From: an uncultured Collinsella sp. | GTDB taxonomy: Bacteria; Actinomycetota; Coriobacteriia; Coriobacteriales; Coriobacteriaceae | Reading direction: 5' to 3' | Assembly (NCBI GenBank): GCA_958408685.1 | Contig: CATYLC010000024.1 | Span: 1-29,509 of the forward strand | DNA length: 29,509 bases | Part shown: positions 1 to 7,503 of the stretch, piece by piece | Layout of the letters: each line of letters begins with the position of its first letter | Numbering within the stretch: position 1 is the first letter of the stretch | The notes under the pieces: model-generated | Databases searched by the model: none | Told to the model about the DNA's origin: nothing | Seen by the model: only the letters and a program-made list of their open reading frames with translations | Position numbers and translations under genes: made by a program

Positions 1-90
1 CGCAACGCGTTGCGCTGAGTCCTGAGGCTGTTGCAATGAAAATGAGAATCAAGGGCACCTTTGTGGTGGTTTTTCAGTTTGCCAACGATA

Positions 91-119
91 TGTGAACAGT
101 TAAAAAAGTCTGCTATACT
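91..119 (+). promoter_or_regulatory. Probable promoter of tRNA-Glu
   Basis: TATACT at 114-119 is preceded by TGC, an extended -10 context, and lies 10 bases before the tRNA 5' end. The -35 position (91-96, TGTGAA) is weak with a 17-base spacer. The proximity to a stable RNA gene and the strong -10 make this a likely promoter; the exact start is inferred. Confidence 0.55.
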
Positions 120-129
120 CTTTCCCGCT

Positions 130-206
130 GTCCCCATCGTCTAGCGGCCAAGGACGCCACCCTTTCAAGGTGGATATCGCGGGTTCGAATCCCGCTGGGG
201 GCACCA
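130..206 (+). tRNA. tRNA-Glu (anticodon TTC)
   Basis: A complete cloverleaf can be drawn. The acceptor arm GTCCCCA pairs with TGGGGGC with one G-U pair, the anticodon stem CCACC/GGTGG encloses loop CTTTCAA with anticodon TTC, and the T arm has the usual GGTTCGAATCC sequence. The discriminator base is A, and CCA is encoded at 204-206. It delivers glutamate and, in organisms with GatCAB (encoded here at 24587-28088), belongs to the tRNA pool handled by the indirect aminoacylation route, although the true GatCAB substrate is mischarged tRNA-Gln or tRNA-Asn. A terminator follows within 12 bases, so it appears to be transcribed alone. Confidence 0.95.
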
Positions 207-217
207 CAGAATCTGAG

Positions 218-250
218 AAGCCCGTTACCAATTCGGTGGCGGGCTTTTTG
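218..250 (+). terminator. Rho-independent terminator after tRNA-Glu
   Basis: AAGCCCGTTACC and GGTGGCGGGCTT form a stem of about 11 base pairs with two G-U pairs and a short AATTC-type loop, followed by TTTTT. It begins 12 bases after the tRNA. Confidence 0.85.
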
Positions 251-260
251 CTACCCATGC

Positions 261-295
261 GCCGGGATTCGAACCCGACAGGGTGCGAATCCCGG
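261..295. repeat. Palindrome made of tRNA T-arm-like sequence
   Basis: GCCGGGATTCG and CGAATCCCGGC form a perfect 11-bp inverted repeat; ACCC-GACA-GGGT pairs inside it. The left half read on the minus strand is GGGTTCGAATCCC, a standard tRNA T-arm. It starts 10 bases after the tRNA-Glu terminator. It may be a remnant of a tRNA 3' end, left by integration or rearrangement, or simply a stable hairpin. No complete tRNA can be folded here. Confidence 0.6.
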
Positions 296-310
296 CATCA
301 TCGCAAGGCC

Positions 311-532
311 TGTGGGCAAAAAATATCAAATATGAGTACTGTCACCAATTTAGTAACAGCGATTTCATGCCATCAGAAGGCGATTTAGACGCCAGGGGTC
401 CTACGGCGAAAGAATTGCAGGCGTTTATCAGCTAAGTACTTGAACATATGTTGTGTAACACTGCATATTTTGCAAAAAAATAATGCTACAGGACTTGTGA
501 CAGTACTCATATTTGACGTTTTTTGTCCACAA
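311..532. mobile_element. MITE-like element with ~35-bp inverted ends
   Basis: The left end (311-345) and the right end (498-532) are near-perfect inverted repeats. Both share AAATATGAGTACTGTCAC and the outer GTGG(A/G)CAAAAAA, with only a few mismatches. About 150 bases lie between, with no credible reading frame. The size, long inverted ends and lack of coding capacity fit a miniature inverted-repeat element or a transcribed palindrome. No target-site duplication is obvious, so the mobile nature is inferred. The whole 207-652 stretch holds this element, the T-arm palindrome and two terminators, and no gene. Confidence 0.6.
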
Positions 533-582
533 CCCTTTATACCTAGGCAAGTCGGCGGCAAAACGGGCTTCAAAGCGTCCTT

Positions 583-623
583 CGCAAACAAAAACCGGGG
601 CCCGCATGATGCAGACCCCGGTT
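583..623 (-). terminator. Rho-independent terminator of the glutamine synthetase gene
   Basis: Read on the minus strand, AACCGGGG ... CCCCGGTT is an 8-bp GC-rich stem with a smaller GCAT/ATGC stem inside, followed by TTTTTGTTT. It lies 30 bases beyond the stop codon at 653. Confidence 0.85.
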
Positions 624-652
624 CAATACCGTGACGATATGTCAGTTACGCT

Positions 653-2740
653 CTACACGTAGAACAGGATGTCGTCGTAGGTCGGGACCGGCCAGTAGTC
701 GGCGGCCACGATCTCCTCCATGGCATCCACGGCGGCGCGCAGCGTATCCATAGCGGGGACGACCTCGTGTGCATACACGTTGGCCTGCTCCTGGCCATCG
801 AGGCCCTCGGCCTTCTGATGCACGGCGTCGAGCGCCTTAATGGAGTCGTTGATGGTGGTGATGCCGTTGCAGAGCTTGTTGAGCGTGTTCTGCTCACACT
901 GCATGGCGGCCTCGGCGCCGGCGGCACGGATAGTCTCAAGGCCCTTAGCGACCTTGGTGGCATAGGCGGTAATGACCGGGCGATAGGTACGACGCGCCTC
1001 GCGAACCATCGTGGTGGCCTCGATGTTCATGAGCTTGTTGTACTTCTCGAGCTTGCAGTCGTAGCGGCACTGAGCCTCGGCCTTGGTCAGGACACCCGTC
1101 TCCTCAAAGAGCGCGATAGCCTTATCGGAAACAAAGGCGGGCAGGGCATCGGCCGTGGTCTTGTTGTTGGCAAGGCCGCGCTTCTTGGCCTCGACGGGCC
1201 ACTCGTCGGAGTAGCCATCGCCGGAGAAGAGGATGCGCTGGTGGTCGGTCAGGACCTTCTTGCAATACTCGAGCGCAGCGTCCTGGAACTTATCCTCGGG
1301 TGTACCCTCAAGCGCGTCGGCGAAGGACTTGAGCGACTTGGCCACGGCGGCATCGAGCACCAGGTTGGAGTCGGAGACGTTCTGCTCGGAGCCGCAGGCA
1401 CGGAACTCGAACTTGTTGCCGGTGAAGGCAAACGGAGAGGTGCGGTTGCGGTCGGTGTTGTCCTGCATCAGCTTGGGCAGGGTATCGGCGCCCAGGTCGA
1501 GCACGCCGCGCGTGGCATGGACGGAAGCCTTGCCATCGATGATCTTCTCGACGACCTCGGTAAGCTGGTCGCCCAGGAAGATGGACATAATCGCCGGAGG
1601 AGCCTCGTTGGCGCCCAGACGATGGTCGTTGCCGGCCGAGGCAACGGAGGCACGCAGGAGCTCCTGATAGTTATCGACGGCCTCGATCACCGCGGTGAGG
1701 AAGACGATGAACTGCAGGTTGTCGAGCGGGGTGTCGCCCGGATCGAGCAGATTCTCGGACTCGGTGCCAAGCGACCAGTTGTTGTGCTTGCCCGAACCGT
1801 TGATGCCCTCGAAGGGCTTCTCGTGCAGCAGGCAAACCAAGTCGTGGCGGGAGGCGATGAGCTTCATTTTCTCCATCATGACCAGGTTCTGGTCGATGGC
1901 CTCGTTGACTTCGCCATAGACGGGGGCGAGCTCATGCTGGCAGGGAGCAACCTCGTTGTGCTTGGTCTTGGCGGGAATGCCGAGCGCCCACAGCTCATCG
2001 TCCAGGTCCTTCATGTAGGCCGAGACGGTGGGGCGGATAGCGCCAAAGTAGTGCTCCTCGAGCTCCTGGCCCTTGCATGGAGCAGCACCAAAGAGGGTGC
2101 GGCCGGTAATGACCAGGTCCTTGCGCTTGCGGTAGGCGTCCTTCTTGATCAGGAAGTACTCCTGCTCGTCGCCCACGGAAGGAACGACCTTCTTGGGGGT
2201 CTTACCGAACAGCGCCAAAACGCGCTTGGACTCACGCGAGAGCGCGGTCATGGAGCGCAGCAGCGGGGTCTTCTTGTCCAGGGCCTCGCCCGTGTAGGAG
2301 CAGAAAGCCGTGGGGATGCACAGGACATCGTCCTTGATAAAGGCGGGGCTAGTGGGGTCCCAAGCGGTGTAGCCACGGGCCTCGAAGGTGGCGCGCAGGC
2401 CGCCGTTGGGGAAGCTCGAGGCATCGGGCTCGCCCTGGATGAGGTTCTTGCCCGTAAACTTGGTAATGGCGGTGCCGTCGTGGTTGGGCTCCAGGAAGCT
2501 GTCGTGCTTCTCGGAAGTAATGCCCGAAAGCGGCTGGAACCAGTGCGCGTAGTGCGTCGCGCCCTTGGAGATGGCCCAGACCTTCATGGCATGGGCAACG
2601 GCGTTGGCCACATCCAGGTCGAGCGGCTCACCGCCCTCGAGGGTTGCAGCAAGGCGCTTCCAAATGTCCTTGGGGAGGTAGTCCTTCATGACTTCCTCAG
2701 AGAACACCATGGTCCCGAAGCGGTCAGTAAGTTCGGCCAT
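653..2740 (-). CDS. glnN: Glutamine synthetase type III
   Basis: It makes glutamine from glutamate, ammonia and ATP in the cytoplasm, the main entry of ammonia into metabolism. The protein is 695 aa, the size of type III enzymes and much longer than the ~450 aa of type I. Visible signatures are GDEQEYF at residues 190-196 (metal-binding acidic residues), the active-site segment NGSGKHNNW at 314-322, RLGANEAPPA near 376, and the type III C-terminal segment around EATTMVREARR. The start at 2740 was chosen because AAGGGAG precedes it by six bases; an in-frame ATG at 2803 would add 21 residues with no family resemblance. It stands alone, with its own terminator and a structured upstream region, and is divergent from metF. 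The family assignment is firm; the nature of its nitrogen control cannot be read from the sequence. Confidence 0.95.
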   Translation of the reverse strand: MAELTDRFGTMVFSEEVMKDYLPKDIWKRLAATLEGGEPLDLDVANAVAHAMKVWAISKGATHYAHWFQPLSGITSEKHDSFLEPNHDGTAITKFTGKNLIQGEPDASSFPNGGLRATFEARGYTAWDPTSPAFIKDDVLCIPTAFCSYTGEALDKKTPLLRSMTALSRESKRVLALFGKTPKKVVPSVGDEQEYFLIKKDAYRKRKDLVITGRTLFGAAPCKGQELEEHYFGAIRPTVSAYMKDLDDELWALGIPAKTKHNEVAPCQHELAPVYGEVNEAIDQNLVMMEKMKLIASRHDLVCLLHEKPFEGINGSGKHNNWSLGTESENLLDPGDTPLDNLQFIVFLTAVIEAVDNYQELLRASVASAGNDHRLGANEAPPAIMSIFLGDQLTEVVEKIIDGKASVHATRGVLDLGADTLPKLMQDNTDRNRTSPFAFTGNKFEFRACGSEQNVSDSNLVLDAAVAKSLKSFADALEGTPEDKFQDAALEYCKKVLTDHQRILFSGDGYSDEWPVEAKKRGLANNKTTADALPAFVSDKAIALFEETGVLTKAEAQCRYDCKLEKYNKLMNIEATTMVREARRTYRPVITAYATKVAKGLETIRAAGAEAAMQCEQNTLNKLCNGITTINDSIKALDAVHQKAEGLDGQEQANVYAHEVVPAMDTLRAAVDAMEEIVAADYWPVPTYDDILFYV

Positions 2741-3166
2741 ACGGAACTCCCTTCGTATCGGCACCGCGTGAGAAGCGGTGTTGATTACTAACGAACGAGT
2801 CATAGCTTAGACTCGCCGTGTTTCCGCGACATTACCGTTATGTTGCTGTCGCGAAACCAATCAATGAGGTTACCCTATCGAGGCGGCGTTGCCACCCTCA
2901 ACAGCCAATCAACTGCATAAATTGCAGACCTCTCTCCATGGTTTAAGGGTAGTCAATTTGGGATGGAGCTCTATTAACTGGTATTTTGCATCAGATACCA
3001 GTCTTTATAGTCCGTGCCTAGATTAGCCGCTCTGTTATAGAGAAAGCCGATAGCAAGGCATCTTTGATTGGTATCCTCAAATAGCGAGTGAAACTCCACC
3101 GTGGCACAGTGGTGCTGTAGAATCCTTACAACACATCACACTATTACGTATCTAGAGGAGCACGAT
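2741..3166. promoter_or_regulatory. Divergent intergenic region glnN/metF with several dyads
   Basis: These 426 bases contain no gene but several inverted repeats. CACCGC/GCGGTG (2762-2780) lies just upstream of the glnN ribosome binding site. GTTTCCGCGACA ... TGTCGCGAAAC (2820-2857) pairs over 11 bases with one bulge. CTGCA-TAAAT-TGCAG is at 2913-2927. ACTGGTAT/ATACCAGT (2977-3002) lies directly before a TATAGT -10-like hexamer. The dyads are seen; their use as operators or leader hairpins is inferred. Confidence 0.5.
2977..3011 (+). promoter_or_regulatory. Candidate regulated promoter of the metF operon
   Basis: TATAGT at 3006-3011 matches five of six -10 bases. The inverted repeat ACTGGTAT-N10-ATACCAGT (2977-3002) covers where the -35 contacts would be, and TTGGTATC recurs at 3068-3075. 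This arrangement suits a repressor or activator site. An alternative start point is TAGAAT at 3118-3123, nearer the gene. Confidence 0.4.
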
Positions 3167-4039
3167 ATGCGCGTCGACGAGGTTTTTAAGCAGGCAGCAT
3201 CCCAGGGCACCGCGCCCATTTCGTTTGAGATGTTCCCGCCCAAGGGCGAGCTGACCCTCGACACGGCTCGCGAAGTGGCAGGCAATCTGTGCAAGCTTTC
3301 GCCGAGCTTTGTCTCGGTCACCTGCTCGGCCGGCGGCTCGGGCAACGGTGCCGCCACCGCCCCCATCGCGCATATGATTACGAGCGAATTCGACACGCCC
3401 TCGGTGGCACACCTTACCTGCGTGGGCCGCTCGCACGCCGATATCGCCGCCAAGATCGACGAGTATCGCACCGCCGGCGTGGAAAACATCCTGGCCCTGC
3501 GTGGCGATCTCCCTGCCGGCGCAACCGAGGACGACAAGCCCGCCTCCGACTACGCCTACGCCCGCGACCTCATCCCCGAGCTCGTCGACGCCGGCTTTTG
3601 CGTGGGCGCCGCAGCCTACCCCGAGGGCCACATTGCCTGTGAGGATCTCAACCTCTCGGTCGAACACCTCAAGCAAAAACAGGACGCCGGCGCGAGCTTC
3701 TTTGTGACGCAGCTCTTCTTTGATAACGAGTGCTTCTACCGTTTTCGCGAGCTTGCCGACAAGGCCGGCATCACCGTGCCCATTACCGCGGGCATCATGC
3801 CGTTTATGGGCAAGTCGCAGATCAGCCGCATGGTCTTTATGTGCGGCGCGTCGCTGCCCTCCCCCGTCATCAAGATTCTCGCCAAGTACGAGAATGACCC
3901 CGAGAGCCTGCAGGCAGCCGGTGTAGATTATGCAGCCCGCCAGCTTTGCGACCTCAAGGAGCACGGCGCCGACGGCCTGCACCTGTACACTATGAACCGT
4001 CCTGCGATCGCCGCGACCATTATGGAGCGCCTGGGGTAA
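3167..4039 (+). CDS. metF: Methylenetetrahydrofolate reductase
   Basis: It reduces 5,10-methylene-THF to 5-methyl-THF using a bound FAD, supplying the methyl donor for methionine synthase. The 290-aa protein is family length. ISFEMFPPKG at residues 18-27 holds the conserved Glu (E21), and ILALRGDLP at 108-116 holds the conserved Asp (D114) near the flavin; QLFFDNECFYRF and PITAGIMP are also typical. The start at 3167 has GAGGAG six bases upstream, whereas the in-frame start at 3101 would add 22 unrelated residues. The stop TAA overlaps the ATG of the next gene (TAATG), so translation of the two is probably coupled, which fits their shared role in methionine formation. Confidence 0.96.
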   Translation: MRVDEVFKQAASQGTAPISFEMFPPKGELTLDTAREVAGNLCKLSPSFVSVTCSAGGSGNGAATAPIAHMITSEFDTPSVAHLTCVGRSHADIAAKIDEYRTAGVENILALRGDLPAGATEDDKPASDYAYARDLIPELVDAGFCVGAAAYPEGHIACEDLNLSVEHLKQKQDAGASFFVTQLFFDNECFYRFRELADKAGITVPITAGIMPFMGKSQISRMVFMCGASLPSPVIKILAKYENDPESLQAAGVDYAARQLCDLKEHGADGLHLYTMNRPAIAATIMERLG

Positions 4040-4827
4040 TGGAAAAACCGCACATCGATACAACCACTGTCGAAGTGCCGGCCGACCTTGCGTCGCCGGC
4101 GCTTTACCGTGTCGATGCTGCGCACCATCCCCGTGTCGACCGTGCCGAGATGCTGCGGTATCTGGGTTACGGCGGTCAGCAGATTGAGCCCGAACTGTCA
4201 CGACGTATTGAGCTTGTCGTTGAACGTCTGGAACTGGACATTGAGCCCCGTGGCGTGCGCCGCGTATTTGCCATCGATGCCACGGGCGTGGACGAGCAGG
4301 GCAAGCCTTGCATCCGTCTGGTCGGCACCAACGTTGAGCTGCGCGGTCGTGATATCTATCGACATCTCAAAGACGCCCGCTTTGCCGCGCTCATGGCATG
4401 CACCCTCGGCATGGACGCCGAGCGTCGCCTGCGCACCACGGGAGCCCAACATCCCCTAGAGGGCGCCGTGCTCGACGCCGCGTGCTCCGCTTACGTGGAA
4501 GCCGCCGTTGAGCAAATGGACCAGCAGGTCAAGACGGACGCCGCCGTTCATGGGCTCGCCGGCAACTGGCGCTTTAGTCCCGGCTACGGCGACTGCCCGC
4601 TCTCGGCCCAGCGCTCGATCGTCAATGCGCTCAACGCCACGCGGCTCATCGGGCTTACCGTCACGCCCACCAGCCTGCTCATGCCCACCAAAAGCGTGAC
4701 CGCGGTGATCGGTCTGTTCGAAGGCGAAGTCCACGACGCCCAGAGCCGCCCTACCTGCAATATCTGCCGCATGCGCGAGCACTGCCGCTTCCGCGCCGCC
4801 CACACCACCTGCTATTCCAGCCATTAG
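4039..4827 (+). CDS. Stand-alone methionine synthase activation-domain protein (MetH_act)
   Basis: This 262-aa protein resembles the reactivation domain that sits at the C-terminus of long MetH enzymes. There it binds S-adenosylmethionine and allows reductive remethylation of oxidised cob(II)alamin. The signature RFSPGYGD is at residues 178-185, followed by IGLTVTPTSLLMPTKSVTAV (204-223). The C-terminus carries a cysteine cluster (C240, C243, C249, C258) of the CxxC-x5-C kind, which could bind a metal or an iron-sulfur cluster; that part is inference. It overlaps metF by one base and ends nine bases before metH, whose encoded enzyme lacks this domain. A separate subunit that reactivates MetH in trans is therefore the natural reading. 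Confidence 0.88.
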   Translation: MEKPHIDTTTVEVPADLASPALYRVDAAHHPRVDRAEMLRYLGYGGQQIEPELSRRIELVVERLELDIEPRGVRRVFAIDATGVDEQGKPCIRLVGTNVELRGRDIYRHLKDARFAALMACTLGMDAERRLRTTGAQHPLEGAVLDAACSAYVEAAVEQMDQQVKTDAAVHGLAGNWRFSPGYGDCPLSAQRSIVNALNATRLIGLTVTPTSLLMPTKSVTAVIGLFEGEVHDAQSRPTCNICRMREHCRFRAAHTTCYSSH

Positions 4828-4836
4828 GAGCCCTCG

Positions 4837-7395
4837 ATGTTTACTCCGCTTATCACTCATGATCTGGACGGCGCCGCGCTGGCGGCGCCTGTTGATGCCG
4901 CACGTCGCAACGGTGCCACGTACAAGACGCGCACGATCGATGATCTGCGCATTAAGGACGATCGCCTGCGTGCGGCCATCGAGGGCACGGAGCACCTGCT
5001 GTTCGACGGCGGCATGGGCACCATGTTGCAGGCCGCCGGCATGAAGGCGGGCGCCCTGCCCGAGCTGCTCAACTTTGAGGAGCCCCAGGTCATTACCGAC
5101 ATTCAGCGCCAGTACGTCGAGGCCGGCTGCGACGTGATTACCGCCAACACCTTTGGCGCCAACGCCCACAAGCTCGACGGTGCCGCCACCGTGGCAGACG
5201 TCTTTGCCGCGGCCGTCGCCTGTGCCCGCGAGGCCGGCGCCCGCTACGTCGCCGGTGACATCGGCCCCATCGGCGCGCTGCTTCGCCCCCTGGGTACCCT
5301 GAGCTTCGACGAGGCCTACGACCTCTTTGCCGAGGAAGTGCGCGCCGGCGTCGCCGCGGGTGTGGACCTCTTTATTATCGAGACTATGACCGACCTGGCC
5401 GAGATCAAGGCGGCGGTCCTCGCCTGCCGCGAGAACTCCGACCTGCCCGTCTTTGCCACCATGACCTTCGAGGAAGACGGTCGCACCTTCCTGGGAACGA
5501 GTCCCGAGGTCGCCGCCATCACGCTTGACGCCATCGGCGCCGACGTTTTGGGCATCAACTGCAGCCAAGGACCGGCCGAGCTCCGGGGGCTCGCCGCACG
5601 TATGCTCACCGTTACCGACAAGCCTGTTATGGTGCAGGCCAATGCAGGACTCCCCCACGTGGACGACGACGGCAACACCGTCTTTGATATCCAGGCCCCC
5701 GAATACGCCGAGGCCGTCGCCGGCATGATCGCCGACGGCGTGAGCGTCGTGGGCGGTTGCTGCGGCACCACGCCGGCGCACATGGCGGCCTTGCGCACGC
5801 TTATCGATAACCACACGCCCAGCCCGCGCCACCGCAAGCCCAGTATGTCGGTCACGAGCGCCCAAACGGTCGTGGACCTTCCCTGCGACGGCCACAAGAT
5901 CGCCGTCATCGGCGAGCGCATCAACCCCACCGGTAAAAAGCGCCTGCAGCAGGCCCTGCGCGACGGCGACCTGGACTACGTCGTGAGCCAGGGTATCAGC
6001 CAGCAGGAACAGGGCGCCGACATCCTGGACGTCAACGTAGGCCTACCCGAGATCGACGAGGTCAAGATCATCCAACAGGCGACCGAACAGCTCCAGGGCT
6101 CCACGCTGCTGCCGCTGCAGATCGACTCCACCGACCCCGCAGCCGTCGAGGCCGCCGTGCGCCGCTACGCCGGCAAGCCCATCATCAACTCGGTCAATGG
6201 CAAGCAGCAGATCATGGATGAGATCTTTCCGCTGGTCGCCCACTACGGCACCAACATTGTCGGCCTTACGCTCGACGAAGGCGGCATCCCCGATACCGCC
6301 GAGGCCCGCTTTGCCATCGCCGAGCGCATCGTGGCCGAGGCTGCCCGTTACGGCATCGGCCCGGACCGCATCCTCATCGACTGCCTGGTCATGACCGCCT
6401 CGACCAATCAACGCCAGGCCGAACAGATCCTGCGCGCCATGTCCCTGTGCAAGGAGCGCCTGGGCGTCAAATGCGCACTCGGCGTGTCGAACATCAGCTT
6501 TGGCCTGCCTGCCCGCCCGCTGCTGGGCTCGGTCTTTTTGGCTGCCGCCTTTGGCGCGGGCCTGGACGCCCCCATCATGAACCCGGGTTCCAAGCGCTTT
6601 ATGGATACCGTCTACAGCTATCGCGTCCTAAGCGTTGAGGACGAGGGCTCGACCGGATACATCGAGCGCTACGCCGGCTGGACCGATCCGTACAAGATCG
6701 CCGCCAACCCGGCAGCGGCTCAGGCCGCATCGACCGACACCGTGCCCGCTGCTGGCACCGCCGGCACCGACGGCAACGACGACCCGATTCGTCGCATGGT
6801 CGTCTCGGGCCGCAAAGGCGAGATCGCTGCCGAGACCGAGCGTCTGCTGGCAGACCACGACGCCATGGACCTCATCAACAACCACTTTATCCCCGCCCTC
6901 GACGAGGTGGGCGTCCTCTTTGACCAGGGCAAGTTCTTCTTGCCGCAGCTCATGGCCTCGGCCGAGGCCGCACGCGTGGGCTTCGACACCATCAAGCGCC
7001 TGATGCCCGCCGGCGAGATTGCCGACAAGGGCAAGATCTGCGTGGCCACCGTCAAGGGCGACATCCACGACATTGGCAAGAACATCGTCAAAATGCTGCT
7101 CGACAACTACGGCTACACCGTCTTTGACCTGGGCCGCGATGTCGATCCGCAGGAGGTGCTCAGGACCGTACAGGAGCGCGACATCAAGCTCGTCGGCCTC
7201 TCGGCGCTTATGACCACCACGGTCGTCGCCATGGAGGAAACCATCAAGCTGCTTCATGCCGAGGTGCCGGGCGTCAAGATCATCGTGGGCGGCGCCGTGC
7301 TCACCCCCGAATACGCCAAGCAGATCGGCGCGGACTACTACGCCAAGGACGCCGCCGAGAGCGCACGCATCGCCGAAGAGGTCTTTGGGCAGTAA
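4837..7395 (+). CDS. metH: Cobalamin-dependent methionine synthase, short form
   Basis: It transfers a methyl group from methyl-THF through cobalamin to homocysteine. The 852 residues hold three modules in order. The homocysteine methyltransferase barrel (about 45-340) has zinc ligands C242 in GINCSQGP and C308/C309 in VGGCCGTTP. The pterin-binding barrel (about 355-620) begins GHKIAVIGERINPTGKK. After an Ala/Thr-rich linker (about 625-655), the cobalamin cap and Rossmann domain (about 660-852) carries DIHDIG with the cobalt-ligating His at 744. The usual C-terminal activation domain is absent; it is encoded by the preceding gene. AGGAG (4826-4830) overlaps the stop of that gene, indicating one operon. 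No cobalamin or SAM riboswitch was recognised upstream of metF. Confidence 0.95.
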   Translation: MFTPLITHDLDGAALAAPVDAARRNGATYKTRTIDDLRIKDDRLRAAIEGTEHLLFDGGMGTMLQAAGMKAGALPELLNFEEPQVITDIQRQYVEAGCDVITANTFGANAHKLDGAATVADVFAAAVACAREAGARYVAGDIGPIGALLRPLGTLSFDEAYDLFAEEVRAGVAAGVDLFIIETMTDLAEIKAAVLACRENSDLPVFATMTFEEDGRTFLGTSPEVAAITLDAIGADVLGINCSQGPAELRGLAARMLTVTDKPVMVQANAGLPHVDDDGNTVFDIQAPEYAEAVAGMIADGVSVVGGCCGTTPAHMAALRTLIDNHTPSPRHRKPSMSVTSAQTVVDLPCDGHKIAVIGERINPTGKKRLQQALRDGDLDYVVSQGISQQEQGADILDVNVGLPEIDEVKIIQQATEQLQGSTLLPLQIDSTDPAAVEAAVRRYAGKPIINSVNGKQQIMDEIFPLVAHYGTNIVGLTLDEGGIPDTAEARFAIAERIVAEAARYGIGPDRILIDCLVMTASTNQRQAEQILRAMSLCKERLGVKCALGVSNISFGLPARPLLGSVFLAAAFGAGLDAPIMNPGSKRFMDTVYSYRVLSVEDEGSTGYIERYAGWTDPYKIAANPAAAQAASTDTVPAAGTAGTDGNDDPIRRMVVSGRKGEIAAETERLLADHDAMDLINNHFIPALDEVGVLFDQGKFFLPQLMASAEAARVGFDTIKRLMPAGEIADKGKICVATVKGDIHDIGKNIVKMLLDNYGYTVFDLGRDVDPQEVLRTVQERDIKLVGLSALMTTTVVAMEETIKLLHAEVPGVKIIVGGAVLTPEYAKQIGADYYAKDAAESARIAEEVFGQ

Positions 7396-7420
7396 CACAA
7401 CGGAAACAACCGAGCGCCAA

Positions 7421-7458
7421 AACGTGCCGCATGCGCCACTTGGCACGTGCGGCACGTT
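7421..7458 (+). repeat. Long hairpin between metH and the PFL-like gene
   Basis: AACGTGCCGCATGCGCCA and TGGCACGTGCGGCACGTT form an 18-bp stem with one mismatch and one G-U pair, leaving a very small loop. No T tract follows on the plus strand, so it is not a classical terminator for metH. It may be an RNA-stability or processing hairpin, or a copy of a dispersed palindrome. Confidence 0.65.
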
Positions 7459-7503
7459 AGAATAGACAAGACTATGCTCGTTTTGGCAGATAGGAGCGCA
7501 AGG

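Noticed and set aside
767..2791. 674-codon open frame on the plus strand opposite glnN
   Set aside because: It is the mirror of a long GC-rich gene; it has no ribosome binding site, is repetitive in Gly, Leu and Val, and the minus-strand frame shows all glutamine synthetase motifs.
3018..3166. SAM or cobalamin riboswitch in the metF leader
   Set aside because: No S-box, B12-box or comparable conserved core could be found; only small dyads are present.
4456..5895. 479-codon minus-strand open frame over metH
   Set aside because: Antisense shadow of metH, with no start signal or family resemblance.
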